DNA from: Armigeres subalbatus
Lineage: Eukaryota; Arthropoda; Insecta; Diptera; Culicidae
DNA: 64,000 bases
Assembly (NCBI RefSeq): GCF_024139115.2
Contig: NC_085140.1
Span: 318,187,259-318,251,258 of the forward strand
Reading direction: 5' to 3'
Made by a program: the position numbers and the translations under genes. Below the pieces are notes generated by a model. That model did not search any database. It worked only from the letters and a program-made list of their open reading frames with translations, and was not told the DNA's origin. Below, in pieces: positions 44,615 to 55,339 of this stretch. Each line of letters opens with the position of its first letter. Position 1 is the first letter of the stretch.

Positions 44615-44870
44615 GTCAATTGAAATTATTGTGCCTTGCAACAAAATGACAACTTTCGTGATAATTTTCCAAAGCTCACATAGATATGTAATATTTATCC
44701 GCAGTACAAATAGCACGTGCTCTCAAAGCCTTCACCGCCAGAATCCACCACATGGTGACAACATTTTCAAAAACATTGAAGTAGCTTTTTTTCTGGAGGT
44801 GTGTTTTTCTTAGGCGACTATCTGGCGCTTATTTTTCGTTGTGATTAAAAATAAGCGTAGGAGTAGATTT
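44615..44870 (+). repeat. Dispersed repeat, copy 1
   Basis: It shares with 52,815-53,075 (opposite orientation) blocks such as GTGCCTTGCAACAAAATGAC, ATCCGCAGTACAAATAGCAC and AGGCGACTATCTGGCGC. It ends in an 11-bp hairpin (CGCTTATTTTT and its inverse). The class is unknown. Confidence 0.75.
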
Positions 44871-44941
44871 TTTTATGTGCGGTACAATATTTTATTTTAT
44901 TAATAAGTATTTTAGCAAAAATCTATTTTTACTTACTACAC

Positions 44942-46089
44942 ATTAACCCAAATTTTTGTTTCCGCTCAAAATCACTATTTTGCTCTTTTAAATCGATCTG
45001 AACACGTTTTGGGCAATACGATTTTTTAATTCGCGGTTTCATCAATTTCACAATTTAATTTATTAAGAATTTTGTTTTTTGAGTTTTTCATTCAATAAAA
45101 TAATTTCTTGAATGTATTCATCTTTTTAGTTTGTTCAACATATTTAGAGTTTGATTTTTTTTAAATTTTCCGTGAAAATAGTTGGATAAATATTTCAGAG
45201 TGTATCATTCACCACCATTGCCTTCTATTGCTGCGGAAAAATACTAAAAATACTACAAATATTTCACTTTTCAAAGGTATACAAGCAAAAACACGGAGGA
45301 ACAAAAGAATACTTAATTTTCAATTTTTTTTTATTAATGTGTAGAATTTTGAAAATTAACCCTCTAATACCCAAGGCCGCCTTTCGACGGGGCATTTTGA
45401 ATATTTTTTTGTAATTTTCAATTGATCAGATTTCGAAAAGTTTTTAATATTGATCAATAATATAAACTTCAATGCATGTTTTAATGTGGTTTAAAGTCAA
45501 TTTTCAAAGTTCTACACATTTATGAAAAAATATTGAAAATTGAGTAATATTTTGTTCCTCCGTGTTTTTGCTCGTATACCTTTGAAGAGTGAAATATTTG
45601 TAGTTTAGTATTTTTCTACAACTAACCTTATTCAATTATAGTGGTTATAGTGGTGAATGTTACACTCTAAAATATTTATCCGTTACAAGGAAAATAAAAA
45701 ATTACCACTGAAAATTTAAAAATTGTAATAAGTCAGCATTGGATAGGAATTTTCAAACTCTAAATAATAGATTCAAAAAACTATTTGATTGGATGAAAAA
45801 CTAGGAAAACAAAATTCTTTGAAATCAAAGAGTAGAATTGATAAAATAGCGAATTAAAAATTGTTAATGCCCAAAACGTGTTTAGATCGATTTTAGAAAG
45901 CAAAATAGGGATTTTGAGCGAAAAAAAAATTTGGGTTATAGAGGGTCAACTTTAAACCACATTTAAACATGCACTGAAGTTTATATTATTGATCGACATC
46001 AAAAACTTTTTGAAATCCTAACAATTGAAAATTGCGAAAACAGTCAAAGTATCTCTTTTAAAGGCGGTCTTGGGCTGTAGAGGGTTAAT
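44942..46089. mobile_element. Compound fold-back: two nested inverted-repeat pairs
   Basis: Arm A (44,942-45,352, starting ATTAACCCAAATTTTTG) is mirrored at about 45,525-45,942 (ending AAATTTGGGTTAT). Arm B (45,358-45,515, starting TTAACCCTCTAATACCCAAG) is mirrored at 45,945-46,089 (ending GGGCTGTAGAGGGTTAAT). The CCCTCTAATACCCAAGGCCGCCTTTCGACGGGG style of arm B's end is a known insect MITE type. Both arms are AT-rich and non-coding. Confidence 0.8.
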
Positions 46090-46357
46090 ACGAAGAGTGT
46101 AAGCTTTTCATACAGATACTGTACAAAAATAATTCAAAATTGTGAGATTTCAATACAAAGGTTGTATTAAAATTATTAGAAATTGCAAATCAAAATTTGT
46201 AGGTTTTGTGAGAAACAAATATCAAAGTAAAGCTTGGATAACACAAGTGCTGGGGAAATTCTTTCGATGAGATATCAGTTTCGTTATATTGTTATATCCG
46301 TTGATATTTTGTATCTAATTCTTTGCTAAACAAAAAAAGCGTGCATTCGAAGACTAA

Positions 46358-47051
46358 GGGGAAGCTAAGCGGATCGGACTAGTCATCAACACGTCGAAGA
46401 CGAAGTACATGATAAAAAGAGGTTCAAGAGAAGACAATGTGAGCCACCCACCGCGAGTTTGCATCGTTGGTGACGAAATCGAGGTGGTAGAAGAATTTGT
46501 GTACTTGGGTTCATTGGTGACTGCCGAAAATGATACCAGCAGAGAAATTCGGAGACGCATAGTGGCTGGAAATCGTACGTACTTTGGACTCCGCAAGACG
46601 GTCTGATCGAAAAGAGTTCGCCGCCGTACCAAACTGACAATCTACAAAACGCTCATTAGATCGGTAGTCCTCTACGGACACGAGACCCGGACGATGCTCG
46701 TGGAGAACCAACGCGCACTTGGAGTTTTCGAAAGTTAAGTGCTGCGAATAAACCACGAGTTGCATGAGCTGCTGGGAGAACCATTCATCGTTCACACCGC
46801 GAAAATCGGACGACTGCGGTGGGCCGGGCACGTTACCAGAATGTCGGACAGTAACCCGGTGCAAATGGTTCTCGACAACGATCCGACAGGCATAAGAAGG
46901 CAAGGGCAAGGTGGATCGACCAGGTGGAAGATTACTTGCGGACCCTCCGTAGACTGCGTGGTTGGCGATGTGTAGCCATGGACCGAGTCGAATGGAGAAG
47001 ACTCCTATATACCGCGCAGGCCACTTCGGCGTTAGTCTGAATAAATAATAA
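46358..47051 (+). pseudogene. LINE C-terminal copy, close relative of 20.4-22.5 kb
   Basis: It starts GEAKRIGLVINTSKTKYM and reads VEEFVYLGSLVTAENDTSRE, YGHETRTMLV and RLRWAGHVTRM, with an end DRVEWRRLLYTAQATSALV-like in another frame. It aligns closely with 21,752-22,490. It has a TGA at about 46,604, a stop near 46,736, and a deletion that removes the segment between VLR and NHELHE. Probable duplication: TCGAAGACTAA (46,347-46,357) and TCGATGACTAA (47,052-47,062). The 5' truncation removes the RT core. Confidence 0.9.
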
Positions 47052-47385
47052 TCGATGACTAAATCATTCGAAAATGGAAGAATTTCTCAAGAAAATTGAT
47101 ATCTTACCTTAATTGATCAATGTTATTCCTTCTGTCAACTATAACTACACTTTTTGGTGCTGTAATATTTTTATTGTAGAAATCATTTCGATAAAGAATA
47201 AAACGAAAAAGTTACAATAAAAATATCTTTTATTTAGAGGTCATTCTAACCAGTGTTGGGAAAAACTCAGAATCTCAAAATTGACATTTACTCACACAAT
47301 GCACTCGAATAAAAAAAGGTTTTGACGTTTGGGAGTTGCCGAAAATTATGTGAAGAGAACTCTATTATTTGAATGTGTTCATTTT

Positions 47386-47692
47386 CTTCTTCTTCTTCTT
47401 CTTCTTCTTCTTCTTGGCATTACATCCCCACACTGGGAAAGAGCCGCCTCGCAGCTTAGTGTTCATTAAGCACTTCCACAGTTATTAACTGCGAGGTTTC
47501 TTAGCCAGGTTACCATTTTTGCATTCGTATATCATGCGGCTAACACGATGATACTTTTATGCCCAGGGAAGTCGAGACAATTTCCAATCCGAAAATTGCC
47601 TAGACCGGCACCGGGAATCGAACCCAGCCACCCTCAGCATAGTCTTGCTTTTTTAGCCGCGCGTCTTACCGCACGGCTAAGGAGGGCCCCTA
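47386..47692 (-). mobile_element. Feilai-like SINE, complete
   Basis: The minus strand begins GGGGCCCTCCTTAGCCGTGC with an A-box-like GCGGTAAGACGCG. The B box GGGTTCGATTCCC is near 47,608-47,621. The element ends in (GAA)n, seen as (CTT)n at 47,386-47,415. Perfect 13-bp duplications ATGTGTTCATTTT lie at 47,373-47,385 and 47,693-47,705. tRNA-like head and triplet tail match the Feilai family. It is non-autonomous, and the sharp duplication suggests recent insertion. Confidence 0.9.
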
Positions 47693-48012
47693 TGTGTTCA
47701 TTTTACATCGCTCAAATGCGTTTTACCACAAGTTCAAACGCCATTTTTTTTTTGCGGAGTTCATATCGCGTTAGTCTATTGAGCAGCATAACAATGCGTT
47801 TATTAATTGCCGAATCCATTTAAAATGAACTCGTAATATGAAAAGAATTCATTTCGGCACCGTCAAAATGGACTCGTGCATCACCCCACCCCATTTTATG
47901 GAAAGTTTCGCGACGGCCCAATTATTTACATTTAATGTTTTTGATTTGGTATGATTTCGCATGATAATTCTGTTTGGTCCGAACACAAAATAATGTTTGT
48001 AGTGCATTTCCT

Positions 48013-48249
48013 TTCATTAGGGTCACTCCTGACGGTATCCAAGTTTCAAAGTGCTCGCGTTTTCGGGGGCACACCACTCGATACGGAAGCAACGGACAAC
48101 TGTCATTTTTATTTTTTCACGCATGCTGCGACGCAGCAAAACTAAATCAACAAAAATGACAGTTGTGCGTTGCTTCCGTATCGAGTGGCGTGCCCCCGAG
48201 AACGCGAGCACTTTGAAACTTGGATTCCGTCAGGAGTGACCCTAATGAA
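48013..48249. mobile_element. MITE with ~100-bp inverted repeats
   Basis: TTCATTAGGGTCACTCCTGA starts the element and its inverse ends it. The arms continue through CAAGTTTCAAAGTGCTCGCG and GATACGGAAGCAACG to AAAAATGACAG. The centre is only about 50 bp. Overlapping mirrored frames on both strands are artefacts. It is related to 13,281-13,502. Confidence 0.9.
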
Positions 48250-48690
48250 CTTATTGGCTTAAAATGCGGTGGTATGAAGAATTAGGCGACATGTATCGAA
48301 AATCGTTTGAAAAACTTTTTCTGAATAGATCGAATGATGCGACCCACAGGAATACTCAGTTAGAATCAACCAAACAGACGAGCTTCCGCGAACTGTTAAT
48401 ACAGATAAACATGAGCAAAACATCTGACTCGATCTGTCTTATAAATAGAGGTGCGTTTCGGTCCAAATATCGTCGGCGGCGGTGTGAATTTGCTTGGCAG
48501 CTTTTTTTTTATTGCCATTTTTTTCCGGATTTTTTCGAGATATTTCCTATGGGAGAAACCAGGCCAGAACCACTTGAATTTCGCCGAAGAAATCTAATGA
48601 AGTACAATTCATCTAAGTTCTCACAAAATGTTCACAAATATTTTGTGGAAGTGGAAGCGGATGATTTTTAGAAGCTTTTTGGAATTCCCT
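48250..48690. other. Unassigned; 135-codon open frame, no motif
   Basis: A plus-strand frame at 48,264-48,671 starts MRWYEELGDMYRKSFEKLF and has an aromatic-rich stretch. I recognise no domain, and there is no neighbouring gene structure. It is more likely a chance frame. Confidence 0.2.
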
Positions 48691-49480
48691 AGAAAAATTG
48701 TTCGGAGTTTCTAAAGGAAATTATTTGGAATCTCCATTAGAGATTCTTAAGAATTTCCTGAGGATATTATTTCAATTTTTTAAGTGAAATTGTGCGGACG
48801 TTCCCCGGGAATTTCTTTGGCGTTTCCCACGGATATACTTCAGTATTTCCACAGATAATTTGTCGGATCGTGCGACCGGAAATGTCAAAATTGAACGGGT
48901 AATATGGCCCAATATATCGACTCGTTCGGCTAAACGGCATTTTCGGTCACATGACCTATTAGGCCAAACGAGCTGTTAGTAGTTTTCGGCCGTGTGGTCA
49001 CTTCAGTCAAATGACAGTTTCAGCCGAATGGCACTTTCTGCCGAATGACCATTTCCGTCAAACGACATTTTTTCAGTCAAATGACGTTTTCGGCCAAATA
49101 GGTTTCAGCCTAATAGGTTGTTCAGCAAAACGTATTTCGGCCCTATGGCCTTTGTCCAAATGCTTGTCAGCCGAAGACTTTCAATCAAACGACGCTCCCT
49201 GTCGTTCCAGTGGCAAGCCATTTATTCGAATGTTACTTTGCCGAATAACACGTTAAGCCGAAAGTAATCTAGCCAAATTCGATTTGGCCGATACGGTTAT
49301 AAGGTCGAAAACGGGGTGGCTGAAAGCAACATACGACCGAAAGGATCAAACTGCTAAAAAATAATTTGATGAAAAGGTCGATTGACCGATTAAGTATATG
49401 ACCAAAAATGCCGTTTGTTCGAAATGGTCGATTGGTAAAAACTGCTGAAAATGTCATTTGGTTAAGAAACGACAAGGCCA
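48690..49480. repeat. Degenerate GGAATTTCC repeat, then GGCCRAATGAC repeat
   Basis: 48,690-48,880 holds diverged ~24-bp units related to GGAATTTCCTNAG. 48,930-49,480 holds many diverged ~18-22-bp units of TTTCGGCCAAATGACATT type, related to 26,200-26,415. No coding frame is meaningful here. Confidence 0.75.
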
Positions 49481-52285
49481 GTATCAATATTGACAGTTAA
49501 TAGTTAGAGTCTAGAGATAAAGTTCGTCGTGCAATGCCGTATTGCATGCAGGACAATGTATATTCTTGCATGTGTAAATACACAATGGTACCCGATTGAT
49601 TCGCATTGCTTTGTAAAGCGAAATTATTTTTCAGCCAACGAGTAAGACTATTTGATTTTGCGCGGAAAAGTTTTCTTTCTTTCGAATTTCCTTCAAATTC
49701 CAAAAACTGGTGCTACAAAAGCTGGATAACATTTAATTCAACACACAAGAAACGTATGACTAGGATAGAAAAATCTTGTTTGCAACTTGTTAAAATCTGG
49801 ATTACAATCTCGATTTTACTATCCATATTTTCATACTGATTTCAACCAAATTGCCATTCCAAGCAACGTTGATAATCCTGCCTACAATAGGAACAAATTT
49901 GCAAAAGTCGTCTGTTTCGCCCGTGCTGAACTAACTGTCATAACATGCCAATTGGCAACAAAACAACTGGCACAAAACGAATGAAATAAATTGAATGTTT
50001 TCACTTTCAGCTTATTTCACTACAGAAAATCAGCCAGCAGACAACTCAAGGCACTCTACTAAAAAGATAACGCGATACCAGATGTCTCATACGCCCTACT
50101 TTCCTATCTGCCATGTGCTTATCACTGCTCTGTCGAACCACCGAACTCATCCAAAAGATCCATCACAGCCGATTCGGAAATTACCAGCAGGAAACTTGCC
50201 AGACCCCTTTGGGAGCCCATTCGTCTAATGGCAAATTTATTGGACCCGTCACAAACCGAATAGACTGCCATAAATATCCGGCTCCGCGGGTCCAGCTGAG
50301 AATGAAAAATTCCCATCCCGCAGTGCGCGTGGGAGTTTTCGATGATTTGCTGTTCGCCACCTAGTTTCTGGTCCCGCATGGGAAACGACGCACGTCGACC
50401 ACCACCACCGCGAGACGGAGCACATGGTCGCATGAAATATGGCCGCTGCAGAACCAATCACTCGCTGACCACGAAATGTCCCATTTACGCCCAAATGTTC
50501 GCTTTAATCCTTCCCACTCGCAGATGTCCCGCACTGTTGCGACGTGTCGTTCGACGCGTATAGGATTCTCCACTGACCTGGCGGCGCCTGATATGCTAAT
50601 TCCGAAGCAGCAATCCATCGGCATACTTATCGTGGGATTTTTATTCCACCGTAACATCTTCATACATATTTACAAATATTGTTCTCTTTTGTACCAGCCC
50701 AGAGGATTAATCCTTCTGCTTCGTTTACTTTGAGTCGTTCTTAGCAGGAAATCCATTTTTATGAATCAATGCATTTGTCGACCGGGGCTAACTACCTGCG
50801 TCTTTTCTGGAGCAGATTCTGCATCGCGATAGGACAGCTAATCCGCATTTCTCGGGAGCTGTTCTGTCCCATTCCGGCTGATTACAAAGATCCTCGAACG
50901 AATCTGATAACCAATCCGGCATGCACAGAGAGCGGATGTATGCCATTCTTGAAAAAACAAAAAACCTGCCATTGCCGCCTTTTAGCAGTCGTTTTGTTCC
51001 AATTTCTATTTTCAACCGTCATGTTGTAGTTCACAACGTTTAAAAGCAAATCGCCTTACCTTCTGGCATTATCGATCTCCCAAATTGTGCTGCAGGCTTG
51101 AAAGCACCAGACATTGCTGTTTCTCGTTGGACAAATTCAGATCAATCTCTAGTTTCGTAGTAGTTGTGGCGGGAAAGTGATCTGGAACGTACCGATATGG
51201 GAACAGCAAATAAAATGGTTCGTAGTAACATTCGAATAGTAGTTTAATGTGTTTTAATAGATAGATTAACAGATTCTCCGTTGTTCCAAACTATTAACAA
51301 GTTGTTGCATACATTCTCGACATATACGGACATCACTTAATTATTGTCGTTTGTGAGATGCACATTTGACCAGTCTCCTCTGTTGCTTTCCCTCTTCGTC
51401 GTCAACATCGTCACACCGGAATGAGCCGGAATGTCTCCGACGGTCGATCCGTTGTTGGCTGGGCCCGTGTGTAGGCACTTCAATATGGGCGAATTCGAAA
51501 CCGTTTCTAGTGAAATTTTACGGGTCACATTTCAAAAGAGATACTCTCACCCGGCTGTGTAATTGGAGATTGTGCGAACCATTTCGCTGTGCATTTCATC
51601 CCGTTTGTTATTGCGATCATCCTCTTAATGGCTGGTCTGCTGGCAGCATCAGCAGCAAGCAGCACTAGTCCCAGCCGTAGGTACAGCGAATCGAACTGAA
51701 GTTGCTAAGTTTTGTAGTACTTGATGCTGGTTGAGAAGGTGATGATTTGCAAGGCAAAATGAACGCTGGTTCTATTGCACGTGGCTACACCGACGGGGTT
51801 TGAAGCTCAAAATTGAATTTTGCCGGTTTTCGAGTTGGATAAATTGACAAAAAAAATATTTTCAATATTTCCTTTCAGCCCCAATACTCTACATTCGTTT
51901 TTCTGACCAATAGAAATGAAATTACGTGCAGTCAGAGATGAACTAGTCTTAGTCTGAAATTCTCTTTAACTATTTCAGGCTCAAGGGATCATATACCTAA
52001 AAAGAAAAATTGTTGCATAAATCGCACGATGCATATAAGTGATCAATATCTTGAGCAAAGTGGCTAAAAATTAACTCTCTATCAGGGAAAAATATCATGC
52101 ATGAGCGATTAAGGTCTTACGACAACCTAGTACGTCCTTAAGTTCGGAAATTGAGAGTAATTGGTATCTAGGCAGCAAACTGTGCTGTTTCAAAATAAGA
52201 TTTTCATTCAAACGTATCCGTTGAGTTACTGTGATATACGACAAACTACTTTTAATCTTCCTTGGATGTCCTAAGCTATCCAAAC
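49481..52285. other. Unique-looking DNA, no gene recognised
   Basis: 50,100-51,000 and 51,340-51,720 are better balanced in base composition than the flanks and carry frames of 60-110 codons on both strands, none with a motif I know. Possible regulatory or exon material. I cannot decide. Confidence 0.4.
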
Positions 52286-52745
52286 TATTCTTGAGTTCTG
52301 GACCTGAGATCTACAACTGACAAAACTACTTTTTTCGTTACTCAAAGTATCGGTATGTATTCGAATATATCCGTAACATCTCCTAGAAGGTCAGCATATA
52401 TCGCCAGATAGATTTGGAATATTCTGGGTCATCCAAAATGTCATTGAGTTTGGGACTTGAGATCTACACTGCCGTAATTTGAAAAAGTGACGTATACGCA
52501 ATTTTCCAAAAATGGTGGTAACGAGTACTACTCATCGAATTCTTTAACAGAAAAATGGAAAACATGGATGTTGTAAAATGGCTGTTACGTCACTTTTCCA
52601 GATTACGGCAGTACAGCTGCGAAAAAAGTTTTTTTTTGCAACTCAAAGTTTCAAAATGTATTGATTACATCTTATGAAAGGTGAAATACTGCAAAGTAGT
52701 TCTGGAACATACTGGGTTGTCCAAACTATTCTTGAGTACGAGACT
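52286..52745. repeat. Imperfect ~170-bp tandem duplication interrupted by a MITE
   Basis: Unit 1 (about 52,286-52,450) and unit 2 (about 52,451-52,745 with the MITE) share, in order, GAGATCTAC, TTTTTTCGTTACTCAAAGT (unit 2: GCAACTCAAAGT), ATGTATT, TACTGGGTTGTCCAAACTAT (unit 1: TTCTGGGTCATCCAAAAT) and CTTGAGT. Confidence 0.6.
52467..52611. mobile_element. MITE, 145 bp, TA target
   Basis: CTGCCGTAATTTGAAAAAGT at the left is mirrored by ACTTTTCCAGATTACGGCAG at the right. TA lies at both edges (52,465-52,466 and 52,612-52,613). Removal restores the sequence GATCTACAGCTG, matching unit 1 of the tandem duplication (GATCTACAACTG). Another half copy is at 1-81. Confidence 0.85.
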
Positions 52746-52814
52746 CCAGATCTCCAGGTGGGTCGCAAGCAATCCTTCATTTTCGATTGTTATCGATATG
52801 GGTACTGTACCGCT

Positions 52815-53075
52815 CATAAAAAATCTACTCTTCCGCTTATTTTTAATCGCAACAGAAAATGAGCGCCAGATAGTCGCCTAAGAAAAACATACCGCCAGAA
52901 AAAAGCTACTTTTATATTTTTGAAAAATCATCCTACACGTGGCTGACAAGCCGATGAAAGCTTTGAAAGCACGTGCTATTTGTACTGCGGATAAATTGTT
53001 CACATCTATGAGAGCCTTAGAAAATGATCACGAAAGTTGTCATTTTGTTGCAAGGCACAATACCTGTTATGAAAT
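52815..53075 (-). repeat. Dispersed repeat, copy 2 (inverted relative to 44.6 kb)
   Basis: See copy at 44,615-44,870. Shared blocks include GCGCCAGATAGTCGCCTAAG and GTGCTATTTGTACTGCGGAT. The short frame at 52,939-53,139 lies within it and is not a gene. Confidence 0.75.
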
Positions 53076-53223
53076 AAAAGAGCATATACCCTACGAAGGA
53101 AAAGAAAGCATGGAAGAACATTGCATCGAAGAACATTAGGCAATCTATAGAATGTCAGGCAAATTGAAAAAACGTAGTTGATGTACAAAAACGAAATATG
53201 TGCAATTTTTGACGATATGTGTA

Positions 53224-54825
53224 AGGTACACCGGGGCAAGTTGAAACGGTTTTTTTTTCAAAGTTGAACTTTGAAGTGTTGTAAAAAAAATACCCTTTGA
53301 TAAATTTCGAATCCGTTTGCGGTGTTTGCTAGTTCGGGCCAAAGATTTTACATAATCAATAAGTAACCTTACCAAACTTTTTTATAAATATTTTGCACAC
53401 TAAAATTATTTTTTTATATGCTCCGTTTCAACTTGCCCCGCATATCGGGGTAAGTTGAAACACTGCGCTGTATACAGACATAAGCTAACTGTATCGTATC
53501 AAAAACAAAATATATGTAGGCAGTGTGACTCAAGATGCACGAGGTTGTAAAGGTGACTATAATGCCGAAATTCGCATAATAATCCCATGTATATTTTTGA
53601 CGATTTTGATTATTTTTCAGAAATTAGCTTAAAATTGTCTCCTAAAACCCTGATAAAATAGTAGGCTTTGTTCTAGAAATTTGAAATTCAAATCCCACTT
53701 GTCCCATCTTGATATTTACTCGCATAAAAGTCACATTCCAGATTTTGATACTCTATACTCTTCTTACAGCTGTGGCTTCTTCATAAATTCACATTAATTA
53801 ACCAGCGTACACACTTAATTTTTTTTACCGGGATCTCAGCAAAATGTTGAACTTTTTCCGAGATTCGCACAGCCGTGCCCCAGCAAACATGTTTTTTACC
53901 GAGATTTCTGTCAAAATTGCTGAAAATCAGCATATATTTTGCCGAAAATCAGCTAACAAACGCCATTTTTGCTGAAATATCAGTTTTTTATTTTGCTGGC
54001 GCACGGCTGTGCGGATTTTTGCCGAGCTGCAAAAATAAAAACTAAGTGTGTATCTTTCATAGACCCTCGATTGGAGAAAGGGGGGCTGGGGAAGTGAAAG
54101 GTAAAGTTAACGAAATGTTTACATGCTCTATGATTTATTTTTTGAGAGCCAGTGCTCACAGTGAGGCAAAGTAGATTAAGAATCTCAAAACTAGACCGTG
54201 CAGCTTAAACATGACCCCTTTTTATTCTATTCTTCAGTTGAGATTGTAGGAGGGTTGCATTCACGACGGAATGGGCAGAAATTTATTAAATTAATTTTCA
54301 GAGTTTTGGACCTTTCTATCAATTTTTGTTTTCCGAATGTATTTACTTACCATGTTGAATTCTGGAAATTTTAATTGCGAGGGTGACGTTTTGAATCATT
54401 GTTTCAACTTGCTCCGCACCACGCGTTTCTATTTGCCCCGATGGGTTGAAAATGCGGAGCAATATCAAACTACCAAAATACAAAAATTAAAACGTATCTT
54501 CCATCGAATTTTCATAATCATTATGTTTATTCAACGTTGAATGGTTACCTACCGTGAAAATTTGATGAAAAAACACTTTCAAACATCATTTTGGGACCTG
54601 TTTCATTGGCACGTCAAAAAGTTGGTTCGAATTTTGCAAAGGACGAAAAATAGAGAATGGCAGGGATTGCTTTTTGTAGCTGCAATCTTCCGGGAATGTC
54701 AGTCAGAAGGTGCGTTTAGAGGAGTAATTTGTTGAAAAAAAATAATCAGGCATTCGGTCATTGCTGATCTAAATTACAGCTTCCGTTTCAACTTACCCCG
54801 CATTTCAACTTGCCCCGGTGTACCT
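53224..54825. mobile_element. DNA element, 1.6 kb, GGGGCAAGTTGAAA ends, TA flanks
   Basis: AGGTACACCGGGGCAAGTTG at 53,224 is mirrored at 54,806-54,825. TA lies on both sides (53,222-53,223 and 54,826-54,827). Sub-terminal copies of the CCCCG/AAGTTGAAAC motif occur near 53,424-53,460 (a palindrome), 54,400 and 54,785. No transposase frame is present. A second MITE is nested at 53,810-54,050. Confidence 0.8.
53810..54050. mobile_element. Nested MITE with CACACTTA ends and inner palindrome
   Basis: TACACACTTAATTTTT at 53,808 is mirrored by AAAAACTAAGTGTGTA ending 54,052 (TA duplication). Inside, CGCACAGCCGTGCCCCAGCA (53,866) is mirrored by TGCTGGCGCACGGCTGTGCG (54,013). The shared CCGAGAT/CTCAGCAAAA motifs resemble the fragment at 1,745-1,878. 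Confidence 0.8.
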
Positions 54826-54827
54826 TA

Positions 54828-55108
54828 ATTGATTGTGGGAGAACAACAATAAAGTAAAAACTAATGGCTAATATTTTTGACTCGAGATCGAAGTAGCTCG
54901 TGGTCGCGCGTGCATGTTTTTTTCGCTAGTGACAAATTTTTCCTCGTGTGCCACTGTTTCTCATCTTCTGGTGATTCGGATGGCACTACGCCACCAAGAA
55001 AATGTGTTATATGTGATATCTAATGAATTTCACGACTATTCATTAATGACTATTTATTCAACTACAGATTTGTTTTCACCAAATGTCGTTGAAAGCTGTA
55101 CCTATACC
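54828..55108. other. Unassigned DNA
   Basis: No feature recognised. Confidence 0.4.
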
Positions 55109-55339
55109 TTCTAAGACAGCGGTTCTCAACCTTTTTTCTTGAGAGGTACCCATTTGAACTTTTGCATTCATTCATTCATTTTGATCACCGTAGTAATAAA
55201 ACGCAATTAATAAGAAATATAAAAAATGAACCTGAAAACTAAAGAAATATATAGAAATGCTGTTGAAAAGTTGTTGTTCTATCCAAAAAGTAGTAGAATT
55301 TTTCGTTCTTCTGTGAAACTTTCCAAGTTTATACATCAA

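Noticed and set aside
48023..48239. Two similar short proteins on opposite strands
   Set aside because: Both are readings of the inverted repeats of one MITE.
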